The notes: a model not told the origin generated them from the sequence alone. 64,000 nt of DNA from Isoperla grammatica (GCA_945910005.1 OX246745.1:45418822-45482821); one strand, 5' to 3'; shown: positions 21,701 to 34,110, counted from the first letter of the stretch. A program made the numbers and translations.

Positions 21701-24700
21701 GTATTTGCAACGCATGCTTTGTTGGATATATATGTTAGCACATCTGGACATTTCTGTGTTAGAGTAGAAAACCTTCCTTTGAGTGCATTTTGTTATCGGG
21801 GTGACATAAAGCCGACATGGTATTACCGACGTGTGTTGCTCGCACCGCGCAGTAATACTCTAGTACAGTAATGGCCAATGAGTGAGTTCTGCACTAAACA
21901 ATATTTCACTCGTCGTTTCAGTAGTGTTGGGAAATTTGTATTTTTTCATCCATTTCCCAAAATACCGCTTTATTCAATTTTATACATATATGTATTTGCA
22001 GTTTGCACAGTGACAAACAAATTCTGGAGTCCATTTGAAATCCAATTCAAAGTTTCACTTTTTGGTATGGTACTGTAGAAGTAGGCTATGTAATGCTGGT
22101 AAAGTGGCCGTACAGCAACCTCTATCGTGATTTCACTCGTGGCCAATTTATTGATCAATTTGGGGGTCTTGTCCCGGGCGATGTTCCATGGTCGGCTACG
22201 AGTACCTCTGTAAAGTAATCTTGGGGCGAGTTCATTTATATTCTGTACATAATAAAGCACAAGTTGTCATGGGTAACAGTCTCCATATCTAATCTAATAT
22301 ATGGGTTTGTGTTCAACTTCAGGTATTCCATTAAATGGGTGTTCTCAAATAGCAGGTTTAAAATGTTTGGCTCTAGTTGTACATTACTTTCATAGGCACC
22401 ACCAGGATATTTTTCAAGTGAGTGCAAAGTGAAATAACAGTTTCCATCTGGGTTTAGGGGAGGGGAAGAGGGGGGGGCAAAAGCCCCCTAATTTGTCCTG
22501 CAGGGTGTTTTTTGGGGATTTTCAACACTAACTGGTTTTGGGATGTTAAGTAGGTTTTGAGTGTAATGAATCGAACCACGTACACTAACTACTTCGTACG
22601 TACCGTTACTGTATGATATGTAAATCATCAAAACATAGGAACAATATCTTGTGAGATGTAAATAATGGTAACTAGCCATGATTGACTATAGTCACATATT
22701 ATATAAAATTCCCATTAAATTGTAATATAAATACTGAACAAAACATAAGAAACAGTAAAATATTATAAACACATAGGTATAATATTATATGAGATTTAAA
22801 TGGTAACTTGCAGTGATTGACTAGTCACAAGAAGTAAAATACACAACCAAATGTTATATAATAGGCTAAGATAAACAAATCATAAGAAATAGTAATACAG
22901 CCGTAATACAAACGAATGTAGGAAGTAGGTGGGAACAATATAGTTTGAGATATGAACGGTAACTGACCCGTCTGGCCGACACAAAATGCATACAGTAGTT
23001 AAATGCAATGTGTCCAAAAAAACGTAAGAAAGTGTAAAAATAAAAGAGTAGGAAGCTACCTAGCGAGCACTGGACTAGGGGTGCTGGGGCCGCGAGGTGG
23101 CCTGGTCATATTGCCCCCGCTCGGAACAGTCAGTCAGTGGTGCCTTGATTTAACTTAGCGGATTGCGTTGAAATTAACATATTCGTGAAGGGACGGATTG
23201 ACTATAGAATTTAAATTATTTTTGTTTTTTTATTTTTTATTTATATATATGAAATGGTACATATAGCACGTATCATATAAATCCAGGGAGGCAAGTGCTG
23301 GGGGCTTGCTCCTCCCCCTTGCAGCGCTCATGATTACTTTGTGTGCAGCACCAGCCATGGAACAAGTATAACACAATTGGTTGTGTATGGTTGGCAGAAG
23401 AGATAGGCGGATAGCCAATCTAGTTAGTTCTGAAAAGTCGCAAGTAATAAAATGTTTATCGTACATAATATCAAAACAGGGCCGGCTCTAAACATTTTGG
23501 CACCCTGGGCAAGCAATTTTTTAACCCCCCAATACAATAAGGTGTTTACCTTTACGTCTGTCGACAATGGTAGTATGATACCTCGAAAAGTCTTTATTCT
23601 TTCACAGAAGTTGATGCGGATGGTTTAGAATTGGGATGTCAGATAATTGAAATATTTGTTTAATCAATTGAATATTCATGTTGATCAACAGAATTGAGCA
23701 GCTCTTTATTATAGTTCTATGAATGAAATATTTACTAACATTGTTAGTTTGAATTTTAAAACATTATTCCTTTTAAGTTTTAATTCTTTGTTATGCTTAT
23801 GTAGGTACGCTGATCAAGACAAGAACTATATCACCAGTATACACTTGTTGTTTTATCAGTAATGTAAATCTCAACTGTGATTAGTGTATTGAAAATGTTA
23901 ATAGATTCAAATGGCATAAATAAAAGTGAAATAACTCCGTTTCAAACTGTAATTTAAAATCTATGGAAATTGATGGTAAATTTTACCTTTACGCCGACAG
24001 AAACGATTTAAAATGAATGCACCTGGCTTTGATTTCGGCAAACACTTTCACTAGTGACGCGAGATCTACACGGTTCGTAAGTGACGGTTAGTCCGCGGGT
24101 TAGAATGTGTGTTACACAACCTTATAGCAGAGAAAACTTTTTATGTGGGTTAAACACTCGTGGATATTTCAACACATAGCTTGTGGGATTGTTAATCAGT
24201 TTGGCAAACTAAAACTTTTTGTATGGGAAATGGTTACTCCTGGGAATGCTGTGGTAGGGTTTCTGTATTTAAGTTAATTGTCCAGCCTAAGGAGAGAAAG
24301 TGTGAATCTGATATTTGGAGTAGTGTGTACGTAATATCGGAACATCTTTCTTGACTTGCTAGATAGAAAGATCTTTACTGTACTTGTATGTTGCTATATG
24401 TGAACCTGACCAAGTTGTTCACAACAGAAACCCAAGCTTAACCCATTTACTAATTGTTAAGTGTTGCTTGCTGTTATCAAACACAAAGAGCAATGCAAAT
24501 GATTTATTTTACATTCAACATACTGGGAGGCATGTTCACAATATTGGAATGATAGAACGTTACTTGTTGTCGACGTCGTGGACCCAAGAAACAACGGTCG
24601 GGTGTAAATAGAAAACGCGTTCCTTTCGCTGGAAAGTGACCTCTTGAATGTGAAATATGCATTTGTGTTGTGATTTGTTTGGCATAAGGTGTTCATTTCT

Positions 24701-26491
24701 GTAGGTTTCCTTGTATGATGTACATTGTAATGGGTATACAATTAATAATAATTTATTATCACTTCTACACGATCACAGAAGTTGGTGAATTTAGCACTAC
24801 AACTAGGCCTAAATCGTTTTTGTTGCAAACATAAGTTTTAACCTTCAATAAGTAAAAACACATTTTCATTTCAGTTTCTTTCCAAATTTAATACTAAATG
24901 AAACATTATACTTATTGGTGACCACTGTTGTAAACTACACTACTGCAAGTGTGGTCTTAATGTCTGTGAGTGTTGCATAGTTAGTTATCTGCAGCAAGAC
25001 TAGGCTACTGAAATTGATTGGCATATGTCTTGATTCTTGAAGAATTAATATTATCAAATTATCAAACATAGCCCATTGTTGCTGAACATGAACATGTCAA
25101 GTTCTCCTCATTTACATTCAATAATCAGAGATCAATGAGCTTGCTTTTCATATCCGAATTTATGTTCATTTTCTTATTTTCTGTGCTCATTGCACAATAA
25201 ATTAATATTAACTTGTTTGGCATCGGATATGTTTTGACTTTCATAATTTAATTCCTACCATGTCTAGTTATTGTATTAATTATTGTATTAGTTTTATATT
25301 ATTTTTTAATATTTACTAATAACAATTATTTTTTTAATTATTATTTGATTAATATTTTTTTTATTATTAATAAAAATTATTAATATTTCATATTATGATA
25401 ATATTAATTCTTACTACTATATTATCTAGAAAGCCAACAAAAGGTTAAAACCTGCCTATATTGCACTTTCTCGCACTTGTGTCATTTGTTTGAGTTACTA
25501 TGTATAAAATAGTGCTCGAAACAATATCTTGCTTGCTCTTCTGCAGCGATGGGTCCATCTATATTGACACTAGGTAGCGTGGTTACAACACTGACGCTCA
25601 TTCATTCACATCAAATCATCAGCTAAAATCTGATCATCTGATGTCGGTGATCTTGACATATATTGGCACCTACACAATGACGAATCGTTAGAAAATTGCA
25701 CTGCCAACTGGATATTTTTTTATTTTGCAATGTGTTGTACTTAAAAACTTGTATTTTGCAACACTTGCAACGACACACATTGTCCTTAATTTTGATGCAA
25801 AATTCACCAACCCACTTGTGAAATATTGATGACACAAATTTCTTGATCCTGATTTCTAAACCCCACTAACCAGTTCTTATCTCTTTCTCTTCCTCATCAC
25901 CCTCGATGACTAACTTAACAGGACTAGTTGTCACTTACAGTAAGTGTACATTTCATGTAACAAGCACGTTTTCTATTGGAAAAACTCTCGTATCTGTTAT
26001 CTCTAGCTGTGTAGAAATACGTGGTAGGATTTTTGAAAGTGAATGAGTTTTAGGCAAAAGGACAGTTCTGATATTAAAACCATTAGAAATACAGTAAAAG
26101 GTTTTCAAGTTATATCTTAATGAATGCTACAAAACATTTAACAAGTGTGAAATAAAGGTGTTGTGATTTTGTAAGAAGTACAAAATGCATTAAAATAATT
26201 TTAATTATTGTAATGTGTATTGTTGTAATTTTGATCATTGCCTGATTAAAAAATTAATAAGTAACCAAACTTACATCTTTAGTGATTACAATATTGAAAT
26301 GTTAACATGCAGTTTTAGTCCTTACAAAACCTCATCCCTATTATTTAACTCGCAGTTTTACAATTTTGTGTAGCATTCTTAAAATATTACAAACAAGAAA
26401 CTCTTAATTTTGCATGGTTTTAAAATTGTTACCTCCTTTACCCATTAACACAGATCTTTTTGTTCAGTACTTCTCTAGAGCATGTGTAATA
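21701..26491. other. Eph intron, AT-rich, no gene seen
   Basis: Start of a 21.9-kb intron. Mostly unique-looking AT-rich DNA. CAGGGCCGGCTCTAAAC at about 23477 looks like one end of a DNA transposon, but no matching second end was found. A purine-rich G/A run lies at 22448-22475. No exons or RNA genes were seen on either strand. Confidence 0.5.
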
Positions 26492-26590
26492 GGTTACTGC
26501 AGGGCTGCCACTCTTTCAAGCAAAAATATCCTGTAGGAAACATGAAAATATCCTGTAATATCCTGTAAAAAAAAGTAATCATATTTATAG

Positions 26591-26971
26591 TTAATTTAAC
26601 CAATTGAATAATAAAAAAGTGTACTGTAGCCTACCGATTGATTGTAGGTAGGGCGTCTTACCGCGAACACAATCATTGCTTGAGGTTGCGCGCATTACAT
26701 CTGTAGGCTGGAAGTTTGCACCAGCCTTCCTCAAAGAACAGTGCATCAAGGCATTAAGCGTTTCAGAGGACAGAGAGTTTCTATGTGTTGTTTTAATGTT
26801 TGTGAGCTTACTAAACATTCGCTCCACATCAGCATTTCCATGTGGCAGAATAAGCATAGACTTGGCAAGTCTACCCAAGGTCGGAAATCTTGGCTTGTCA
26901 TTTTCTTCTATTCGGGCAACTGCACCCCAGTAGGCATCAATGCGATCAGATGGCAGCAACTCTGGAGACAA
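26591..26971 (-). pseudogene. hAT transposase, C-terminal dimerisation region
   Basis: 126-residue frame. It contains the hAT dimerisation signature as FPTLGRLAKSMLILPHGNAD followed by VERMFSKLTNIKT and NSLSSETLNALM. In active hAT enzymes this segment assembles the transposase and contains the last catalytic acidic residue (the E in NADVER). It lies in a different phase from the piece at 27033-27590, so at least one frameshift separates them. Confidence 0.85.
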
Positions 26972-27032
26972 TAGTCCATGTATTCCATTTGTAGTATATC
27001 CCGATCTTCAGTCACCACATTAGGAAATCGAT

Positions 27033-27590
27033 TTAGCAGATTTCTACTTTGTTCCAGTCACCATTCTTTCTCTCACTTGGGTCCAAAACAGTAATGTTTT
27101 TTAGAACTTTGTTGTGCAAGGGCAACAAACGGTAGAGTTCACTGGTTCCCTTCACATAAAATTGCCTAACATTGGCAAAAAATGCTGACCTCTCTTTATC
27201 ATTAATGGTTCCTACGTCTAGTAGTGTTTTTGTTTTGTGGCCTACAAAGAGGCTTTCATCATTCATTTGATTGCACCGGCTGGTGTTTATGTCCGTAATA
27301 TCGTCTCGTTGAATAACTTCAAACTTTATAAAGCTCAAGATAAACCTACGCAGCAGGGAACGAGTTTCATTGTACAGCTTGTGGATGAATGGTTCCTCAT
27401 GCTGCATCATGGTGTTGAAAATCGTGAATCGGGGCAGGTTGGCTTGTAGAAAATAAAAATAAAGTTTTGCTGCATCGGAATGCAAGGTTTCCTTTATTCG
27501 TACAACTTGATCTAACTTACTTTCTTTTGCATCCAATTGTGTGTCAAAATATTCTTTGAGTGCACGCCACTGTTCAATTAACCTTTCCAC
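27033..27590 (-). pseudogene. hAT transposase, helical insertion region
   Basis: 185-residue frame rich in helix-forming residues (ERLIEQWRALKEYFDTQL at the start). It sits between the catalytic core and the dimerisation domain, as the all-helical insertion of hAT transposases does. It is out of phase with both neighbours. Overall resemblance is to the KIAA1586/ZBED-like group of hAT-derived proteins, judged by eye. Confidence 0.75.
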
Positions 27591-27628
27591 ACACTGAAGT
27601 GTGCTAAGCCATCTTGTTAAACTTGGCC

Positions 27629-28267
27629 TCAGAATTTTTGTGTTTCAACATCCAACAGAGTTTGTATTAGCTTGTAGTCATCTTGACGCTTGCCAGAAGT
27701 TTTAAAGAACGTATACACATCCCTGGCCAATTGCTCGCACACATCCGGAAGCTCTGAGCAAGCATGAGATGCAGCAAGATGAGATATGTGGCAAGAGCAG
27801 TGCAAAAACCATACATTTGTCTGTTCTTTTTTTACTCTTGACAGCACTGAGTTAAACTGGCCAACCATCGCCTTGGCACCATCAGAGGACATGCTGATAC
27901 AGTTCGACCATGTAATTCCATCTTCTTTAAATGCCTTATCAACGATATTAAACAATCCCTCGCCAGTAGCCCTTCCTTCTTTCTCTACGATTTTATATAG
28001 AAGTGTTTTAACTTTATCTTCACCACTGCTGAAGACCCTAACCATAATTACCATTTGTCGAGTAACTGTAATGTCGGTTGATTCATCAATCATAAGGGTA
28101 AAAAGGTCCGATTTCACTATTGCGACAATTTTTTCTCTCAACGGTTCTCCAAGAGCTTGTTTTATAATTAAACTAGTCTTTGTTCTTGACGAACGAAAAC
28201 TCGTAGCGATGTGGCTATCAGGAAACATCTTCGGGACCAGTTTGGTAAAGTTGTCACTTAACACCAC
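27629..28267 (-). pseudogene. hAT transposase, catalytic core (RNase H-like)
   Basis: 212-residue frame. Key landmarks are FTLMIDESTDITVTRQMVIM, the first catalytic Asp region of hAT and hAT-derived proteins, and CISMSSDGAKAMVGQFNSV, the second acidic region. A conserved CHISHLAASHAC segment follows. In phase with the N-terminal piece 28313-28609 but separated from it by two stop codons. Protein is not made in one piece, so the copy cannot move by itself. Confidence 0.88.
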
Positions 28268-28312
28268 GGGTAAATTGTTCTCAACTGTTCAAATTGTTGC
28301 TACAAAATTGGC

Positions 28313-28609
28313 TCACCGCAGCTCTGCATCGACAACGCCGTAATTTTCTCGTGAAAAGTGACTCGTTAGAGAACTGCTTGAAGAAACATCTTTCTCCTTG
28401 CGTTGGTGATTTTGGGTGGATGCCTGACGATCCAGGTCCTTCTTTCCCCCTTTGCTTATCACTAATTCCATGTTACAGTACTTGCAAAATGCAGATAAGT
28501 CGTTACTTCCCTTTTTTAGCCACTTTAATTTACTCTCCCACTCACTTTTATACCGTTGAACATATTTATTACGATCGCGATCGGGCGAAAACTTCCGTCG
28601 CTTCTCCAT
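28313..28609 (-). pseudogene. hAT transposase, N-terminal DNA-binding region
   Basis: 98-residue frame with a basic start and FCKYCNMELVISKGGKKDL, followed by HQRKEKDV: a CX2C...H pattern like a degenerate BED/TTF-type zinc finger, which in hAT enzymes binds the element ends. A serine run and a TSHFSREN segment lead toward the catalytic core. Stops at 28313 and about 28290 separate it from the core frame. Confidence 0.75.
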
Positions 28610-28757
28610 TTTAGAGAATAATCACACCACGAAAATAGGCCCGCTTCTGCAGGATGGGAACGATATCAATTTGATATACTCGCGACGTTCGACCTAATCG
28701 ATGTTGGTTTGCAAGATGGCAACTCAAAAAAAAAAAATCTAAATGTAGACTTTATTT

Positions 28758-29600
28758 CAGTGTTGTAAACGCTACTTGTTAAAAGTAGCATGCTAACGCT
28801 ACCGCTACTTCCACTTAAAAAGTAGCGCGCTACCGTTCACGCTACTTTTTTTTAAAAGTAGCGCGCTACTTTTCGCGCTACTTTTTGCGCTACTTTTCGA
28901 AAACAGCAAGTATGACATATCACGCAGAACTACAAACAAAATAAACATCGTGGTTTCAAGTTTTTGGGAGTATCACACTATTCTAAAAATAATTGTATGC
29001 CACAAAGTTTATGTTCAAAATGCTCGTAAGCAGGCCATGGAAGCTTTAGATTCTCACTTTCACACTCACTTTTTTCTGCTGATGAAGGAGTAGACGTCAT
29101 TGTAGACCTACGAACTCGAGCTCCAAGCAACGAATGGTCATAGCATTTTTTTGAATCGCCGATCACATAATAAAAATCAGGGGTAAAAGTGACCAAAGGA
29201 AGTGTGACATTTTGATTTTGAGGGGTGGATCTTGTAAACTTTTGTGCGAGAGAAAGTTTGGGGCAGGAAGCGGTCCGGGACCATCCGCCCGACCGTAGCC
29301 GGCCGTCCGGAGTACTCAATACTCATTAAATAAACCACTTACCCTCGAAGATATTTACGACCATGTCAAGTTGGGGTGGGTGTGTGTCATAAGTGTTAGT
29401 GGCGGTTAGTTACATATTGAAAAGAATGAACCAAGGAAGGAAAATAAAGTAGCGGAAATTTCCGCTCACGCTACTTAATGTAGCATGCTACTCGCTACGC
29501 TACCACGTTTTTTAAAGTAGCGCGCTACCATCCCGCTACTGAACAAAAGTAGCATGCTACAGGTAGCGCGCTACTTTCAGCGCGCTACTTTCCAACACTG
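28758..29600. mobile_element. non-autonomous hAT-type element nested in the hAT copy
   Basis: 843 bp. Ends begin CAGTGTTG (left CAGTGTTGTAAACGC, right complement CAGTGTTGGAAAGTAGCGC). A perfect 8-bp target duplication CTTTATTT lies at 28750-28757 and 29601-29608. Both subterminal regions hold many AGTAGCGCGCTACT-type palindromic words, typical of hAT transposase-binding clusters. The centre (about 28930-29400) is ordinary sequence with a 113-codon minus frame of unknown origin. Confidence 0.92.
28978..29319 (-). other. 113-codon frame of unknown origin inside the nested element
   Basis: Reads with good complexity (for example TLPLVTFTPDFYYVIGDSKK and PWPAYEHFEHKLCG) but matches nothing I recognise. 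It may be host sequence captured between the two subterminal repeat blocks, a remnant of a transposase exon, or chance. Confidence 0.3.
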
Positions 29601-29960
29601 CTTTATTTCGACATATCAATACATTATTTCAAAAGTGCCAACTTTTGAAGGAAAAAAAAGAAAAAATGCGTGAAATTTGAAAATTTAGTAAATATTCGTA
29701 AAACTTGTACGATATCCTTGTATCCGTAAGGAGACGCAAATATCCGTATTTACGGATGAAATCCGTAAAAACGGCAGCCCTGGGTTACCGCATCATGAAC
29801 TTGGATAGACAAACTCAGGCTTGCTGCACAATAGCCAGCAATGCACTGTAATTGGCATCAGTGTGCTCCAGTTCATACCATATCAACTTCCAACCCTGAT
29901 CCGCCATCCCGTAAGGACACTGCTAAACTCGGGGGCTATTTATTATTCATTTATTCATAT

Positions 29961-30782
29961 TGTTATGTACCACGGCAGTACCAGGCTGGACGAACGATCA
30001 TCGTCACGATTACCCCTGTAATCGTGACATGGGCGTAGCGATACGCTCCCAGCCCTGCCGTGCCACTAACGGGGATCGTGTGGTGGGATTGTTCACAATG
30101 CAGTTCATTCAAAGGAATACCATGATTCATCAACAAGGATTACGTTTATTCAATGACGGAATTATGCACAATAACACAGCCAAGACCTGTGAACATGAGG
30201 CCTGGGCTATAACCCGTACATACCGTCAAGGCCTGCCAATCAATCCCAGACTCACCCGAGTCGTAGCCCCGGCTTCCCGCCCCGAGGTGGTTGGTGACTG
30301 GCTTCCCGGCTCCTGGGTTTCCTCGACGTCCGATTATGTCCATGGGCGAAGGGTGAAGCCCCGTCGCCCAAGATCCACACTTCTTCCTCTCTTCAGTCGT
30401 GTTACAGCTTGAGTCCCCCACCGTGTCCACACACCTTGGTTATAAACCCCTTCCTCATGACGTCACGTCTCTCTACGACATCGCTTGCCACGGCGAGGAA
30501 TTGCCGACAACAATAACATCGTAACAATAATGAGTCAATAATTAAACAGATAATGTTTTAGACAAAACCGCCGACTTCGTACATTATGTAATGAATTCCG
30601 ACGCTTGTCCCAATCATCTGTTTACTTAACTAGCTAGGCCCGCCGACCATGCACAATAACTGCATAGCCAACTGACCCAGTTACAATACTCAAAACATTA
30701 CGACACCAGTTGTCCAAACAACTCCATGGAATCTCACCGATCAGAAAGGGCTCAAATCCATGAAACCCAGTCTTTCATGACA
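29961..30782. mobile_element. solo-LTR-like insertion in the palindrome arm
   Basis: 822 bp starting TGTTATGTAC and ending TCATGACA (TG...CA, short inverted TGT/ACA), flanked by ATAT on both sides (29957-29960, 30783-30786). The opposite palindrome arm has the unfilled site (around 33340), which confirms that this block is an insertion. Its GC-rich interior and a 150-codon + frame (29960-30412) show no known domain. Contains a perfect hairpin GTCACGATTAC / GTAATCGTGAC near 30003-30028. Confidence 0.65.
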
Positions 30783-31510
30783 ATATATACAACTGATTCC
30801 GTCATGTAGTCACATTGAATTTGAATTAAAACATTTTGTTGAGTATAATAAAAGCTTGTAAGCAGTCAAAAAAATCAGCCCCTTCATTATTAGACTCAAT
30901 TAATCAAATACTCATTGAAAACCTTTAAAACAATAAAGTGATTATCTTATTGTAAAATCGTTCACAGCTAATATATGCACTTCGTTTAAAAACGTCTCAA
31001 TTTTATCTCTGTAGGCCTACATGCACATCCTTGGGCATTATGAATGTATGAATGTATAATATAAATTTGTATGAATGAACCTCGTCATTGATTACAAAAC
31101 TATTGGGAAGCTTTTTAGCCCATTTGACAGTATTTAACATGTACAAGTTATAGGTACAATCAATCAACCTCAATTTACTAAATGTAGGCTTACGAAATGT
31201 TTTTTTGGCCAACTACCATCATTTTGCTCACCATTCGTTTCTGGGCTTTAAAAACTCTTATCAACGTTTTGTCAGTAGCCCCAAACTATGTCACCGTGTC
31301 TTAACATAAAATCACATATTTACCACTCTGTGCAGCTTAATTTCGCATGACTGTCCACGAGGAGTAATTCACTTCCCTCAAAAAAGTCATGCCACATTAT
31401 TTCAGATATCTGATCACAAAAAGGGCCGAGTGAACTCACAGTATTTGCTGAGAGTAACACAAGTGAGGACTCAATAGGAAGTATCATGGAAACTGAGAGG
31501 GAGGTGCGAC

Positions 31511-31947
31511 TCGAAACGTTATCTAATGTAAATTGAATTGCTAATATTATTTATATTGTGGAATTATTTTTCTTGCTCGAAAAAATATCGGAAACAACTG
31601 AGGGGGCAAGGAAGCGGGCCAGGCAATTTTCAGGTGGGCCAAGGCCCACCCTTACCCCCCCCCCGTAGTGCCGCCACTGCGTGGACCGAAGGTATATATT
31701 ATAATGTTTGGAGACAACATTTCGTTACAGAGCGACGAGAATCAACATTTTTGAACTAACATACACGCTCAGTGAAGCCTGATTTGAGCAATATTTGTGA
31801 TTTCGAACAAAATCATCCGATACCAACATTTCTTTGTTAGCCGTGTGACGCTTGATTGGGAAAGTCCAACGGAAGTCCTGTGCGGCGATACGCGTTGGAA
31901 TGTTTAGACGTGTTTACTGTTTCTTGAATGGCATGTGGCGAGGAATG
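31511..31947. other. palindrome loop
   Basis: Unpaired spacer between the main arms. Holds a TGGGCCAAGGCCCA palindrome, a C run, and GCCGCCACTG at 31670-31679, which resembles one end of a DNA transposon without a partner. Confidence 0.5.
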
Positions 31948-32175
31948 GCGGGTCTCACCTCCCTCTAAGTTTCCATAATACTTCCTATGGAGTCCTCACT
32001 CGTGTCACTCTCAGCAAATACTGTGAGTTCACTCGGCCCTTTTTGTGATCAGATATCTGAAATAATGTGGCATGACTTTTTCGAGGGAAGGGAATTACTT
32101 CTCGTGGACAGTAATGCGAAATAAGGCTGCACAGAGTGGTAAATATGTGATTTTATGTTAAGGCACGGTGACATA

Positions 32176-32850
32176 AAGTGGAGACCACTCGGACAACGAA
32201 GCAGTCGATCCGACCGACGAGCGCGCGTCGATCTTGAATTTACCTGGTTAGTAAACCCGTTGAGTGAGAACGGTAAACCCCTCGTTAGGGGGGTAGTCGG
32301 GCCGACTCGTTCCCGCTACATTCCATTCACTCATTTCCTAGAATTTCATAATTGGCTACACAAACAACTGTAAAAGCTAAATTCCAAATTTAAATTAATG
32401 TTTTATTTGAATTAATGTTTCGGAAACTTATTTTCTAATATAGACCAGACCACCACGAGCTTGAAACTTTTTTATATTTTCTTGTAGCCTTATTATTAGA
32501 TGCATGCGAATCAAACGATTTTTATACTGTATACAAGAATTACATAATACGTTTCTTCAAAATCCTACTACAAAGACAATTTAAAGATGACAATATAATA
32601 TGCATAAATGTATTAAAAAAACGATTGTGATAATTGAAAATTACGTAAACCCAGAAGCAAAAATAATAAAACTAGCACGGGGTATTTAATATTTATCAGA
32701 ATCAATAGCCCGCAATCTGATTTAACGATCTCCTAGCTTTGAATATTGACGTGAATGCGATGCATCCCAAATGGTTGTACAAAATATGATCATCGCTCAG
32801 AACTGGTTTTCCCCGGTTATTCTGCTCCGTTGTCCGAGTGGTCTCCACTG
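32176..32850. mobile_element. TA-target MITE (Tc1/mariner-like) in the palindrome arm
   Basis: 675 bp, terminal inverted repeats (A/C)AGTGGAGACCACTCGGACA of at least 23 bp, flanked by TA (32174-32175, 32851-32852). The matching position of the other palindrome arm (about 31280) lacks it and has a single TA. The interior is AT-rich and non-coding. Confidence 0.85.
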
Positions 32851-33684
32851 TAGTTTGGGGCTACTAACAAAGAGTTGATAAGAGTTTTTAAAGCCCAGAA
32901 ACGAATAGGGAAACGATGGTAGCTGGCCAAAAAACATCTCGTAAGCCTACTTTTAGTCAATTGAGGTTGATGATTGTACCTATAGCTTGTACATTTTAAA
33001 TACTGTCTTATGGGTTAAAAAGCTTCCCAATAATTTTGTAATCAATGACGAGGTTCATTCATACATTCATAATGCACAAGGAGACAATTAGATGTGCATG
33101 TAGGCCTACAAAGATAAAATTTAGATGTTTTTAAACGAAGCGCATATATTAGCTGTGAACGATTAACAATAAGATACTCACTTTATTGTTTTAGAGGTTT
33201 TCAATGAGTATTTGATCAATTAAGTCTAATAATAAGGGACTGATTTTTTGACTGATTTTAAGCTTTTATTATACTCAACAAAATGTTTTAATTCAAATTC
33301 AATGATGATTACATGACGAAATCAGTTGTATATATGAACAAATGAATAATAAATAAGAATACAAATAAAAAACGTTAGGATAACTCAATCTAGTTCTGGG
33401 TGCAAAACATCGTTCTCAAGTTTATTTCCAATTATAACGATCCTTCAAAACACAATGTGTGATCAATGGCTCTTGGACCTGGCTGCTCTAGGAATAGAGG
33501 AAACTCAGGCAAAATCACTTCACACGGAGAAGGTGGTTGTCGCATTGCATTCCTTCACACCAATAGACGTATTCGACTTTTATAGAGGCTAACATACACG
33601 CACGACCTAAACTCTACACCATAACAACAATTTCCAACATCGCTCACGGGCTAGACCCCCGAGTTTAGCAGTGTCCTTAAGGCA

Positions 33685-34085
33685 GATTCACAATTGAAAT
33701 AAGAGTGAAATAGCAATAAGGTTTAAGCGAATTGGAACATGCAATAACAATGCTGTGGTTCACAACTGTCACAGTGGATTGAAATAGTCAAAAGAAATGA
33801 ATCAATTCCATTTCTTATTTCAACTTCCCATGATGCACCTTGTGACGAACCAATCAGAACGCAGAAGAGCCAGAAGAGAAGGCCTACTGCGGAGATCAAA
33901 ACAAAAACAGTGGTGCCGGATGTGATAGTTGATAGTTGATAGTTTATTGTACATAGATCCACAGGGATATTATACATAGTCAAAATCTATCTATTCTACG
34001 CTACCATAATTATCTATGGCGTACAGTTAAGATGCTGTTGTTGATGTCGTCAATGAAAGTAAATACATATTAAAGCACTGGCTAG
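33685..34085. other. insertion in outer right palindrome arm
   Basis: Begins TTAAGGCAGATTCACAATTG, similar to the terminal word of the small MITE at 60221-60389 (AGGTGCATTCACAATC). It separates the GTTGATATGGTATGAACTGG arm from the CCCCCGAGTTTAGCAGTGTC arm. The right boundary is not clear. Confidence 0.4.
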
Positions 34086-34110
34086 TTGATATGGTATGAA
34101 CTGGAGCTGT

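Larger units (their letters stand above)
26500..29782 (-). mobile_element. decayed hAT DNA transposon with intact ends
   Basis: 3.28-kb element. Ends are CAGGGCTGCCA (26500) and the complement of CAGGGCTGCCG (ending 29782), flanked by an 8-bp duplication GGTTACTG (26492-26499) / GGTTACCG (29783-29790) with one mismatch, as expected for hAT. The minus strand encodes a disrupted hAT transposase. Subterminal words TATCCTGTA and ATCCGTAA repeat near the ends. A second, younger hAT-type element is inserted at 28758-29600, upstream of the transposase start. Confidence 0.9.
29866..34110. repeat. ~4-kb imperfect palindrome (long inverted repeat)
   Basis: The outer arms match as inverted copies: CCAGTTCATACCATATCAAC at about 29870 against about 34087, and GGACACTGCTAAACTCGGGGG at about 29912 against about 33655. 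The main arms are 30783-31510 and 31948-33350, collinear and inverted over about 720 bp of shared sequence once later insertions are removed. The loop is about 31511-31947. Left arm insertion: 29961-30782. Right arm insertions: 32176-32850, about 33363-33650 and about 33685-34085. No transposase is seen. A foldback-type element or a locally inverted duplication are both possible. Confidence 0.85.

Noticed and set aside
29960..30412. 150-codon + frame at the start of the LTR-like insertion
   Set aside because: Lies within GC-rich LTR-like DNA; no domain, and overlapping minus frames of similar quality.
31670..31679. Complete DNA transposon ending in GCCGCCACTG
   Set aside because: Only one end is visible; no matching inverted end or target duplication was found. 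The same holds for CAGGGCCGGCTCTAAAC at 23477.
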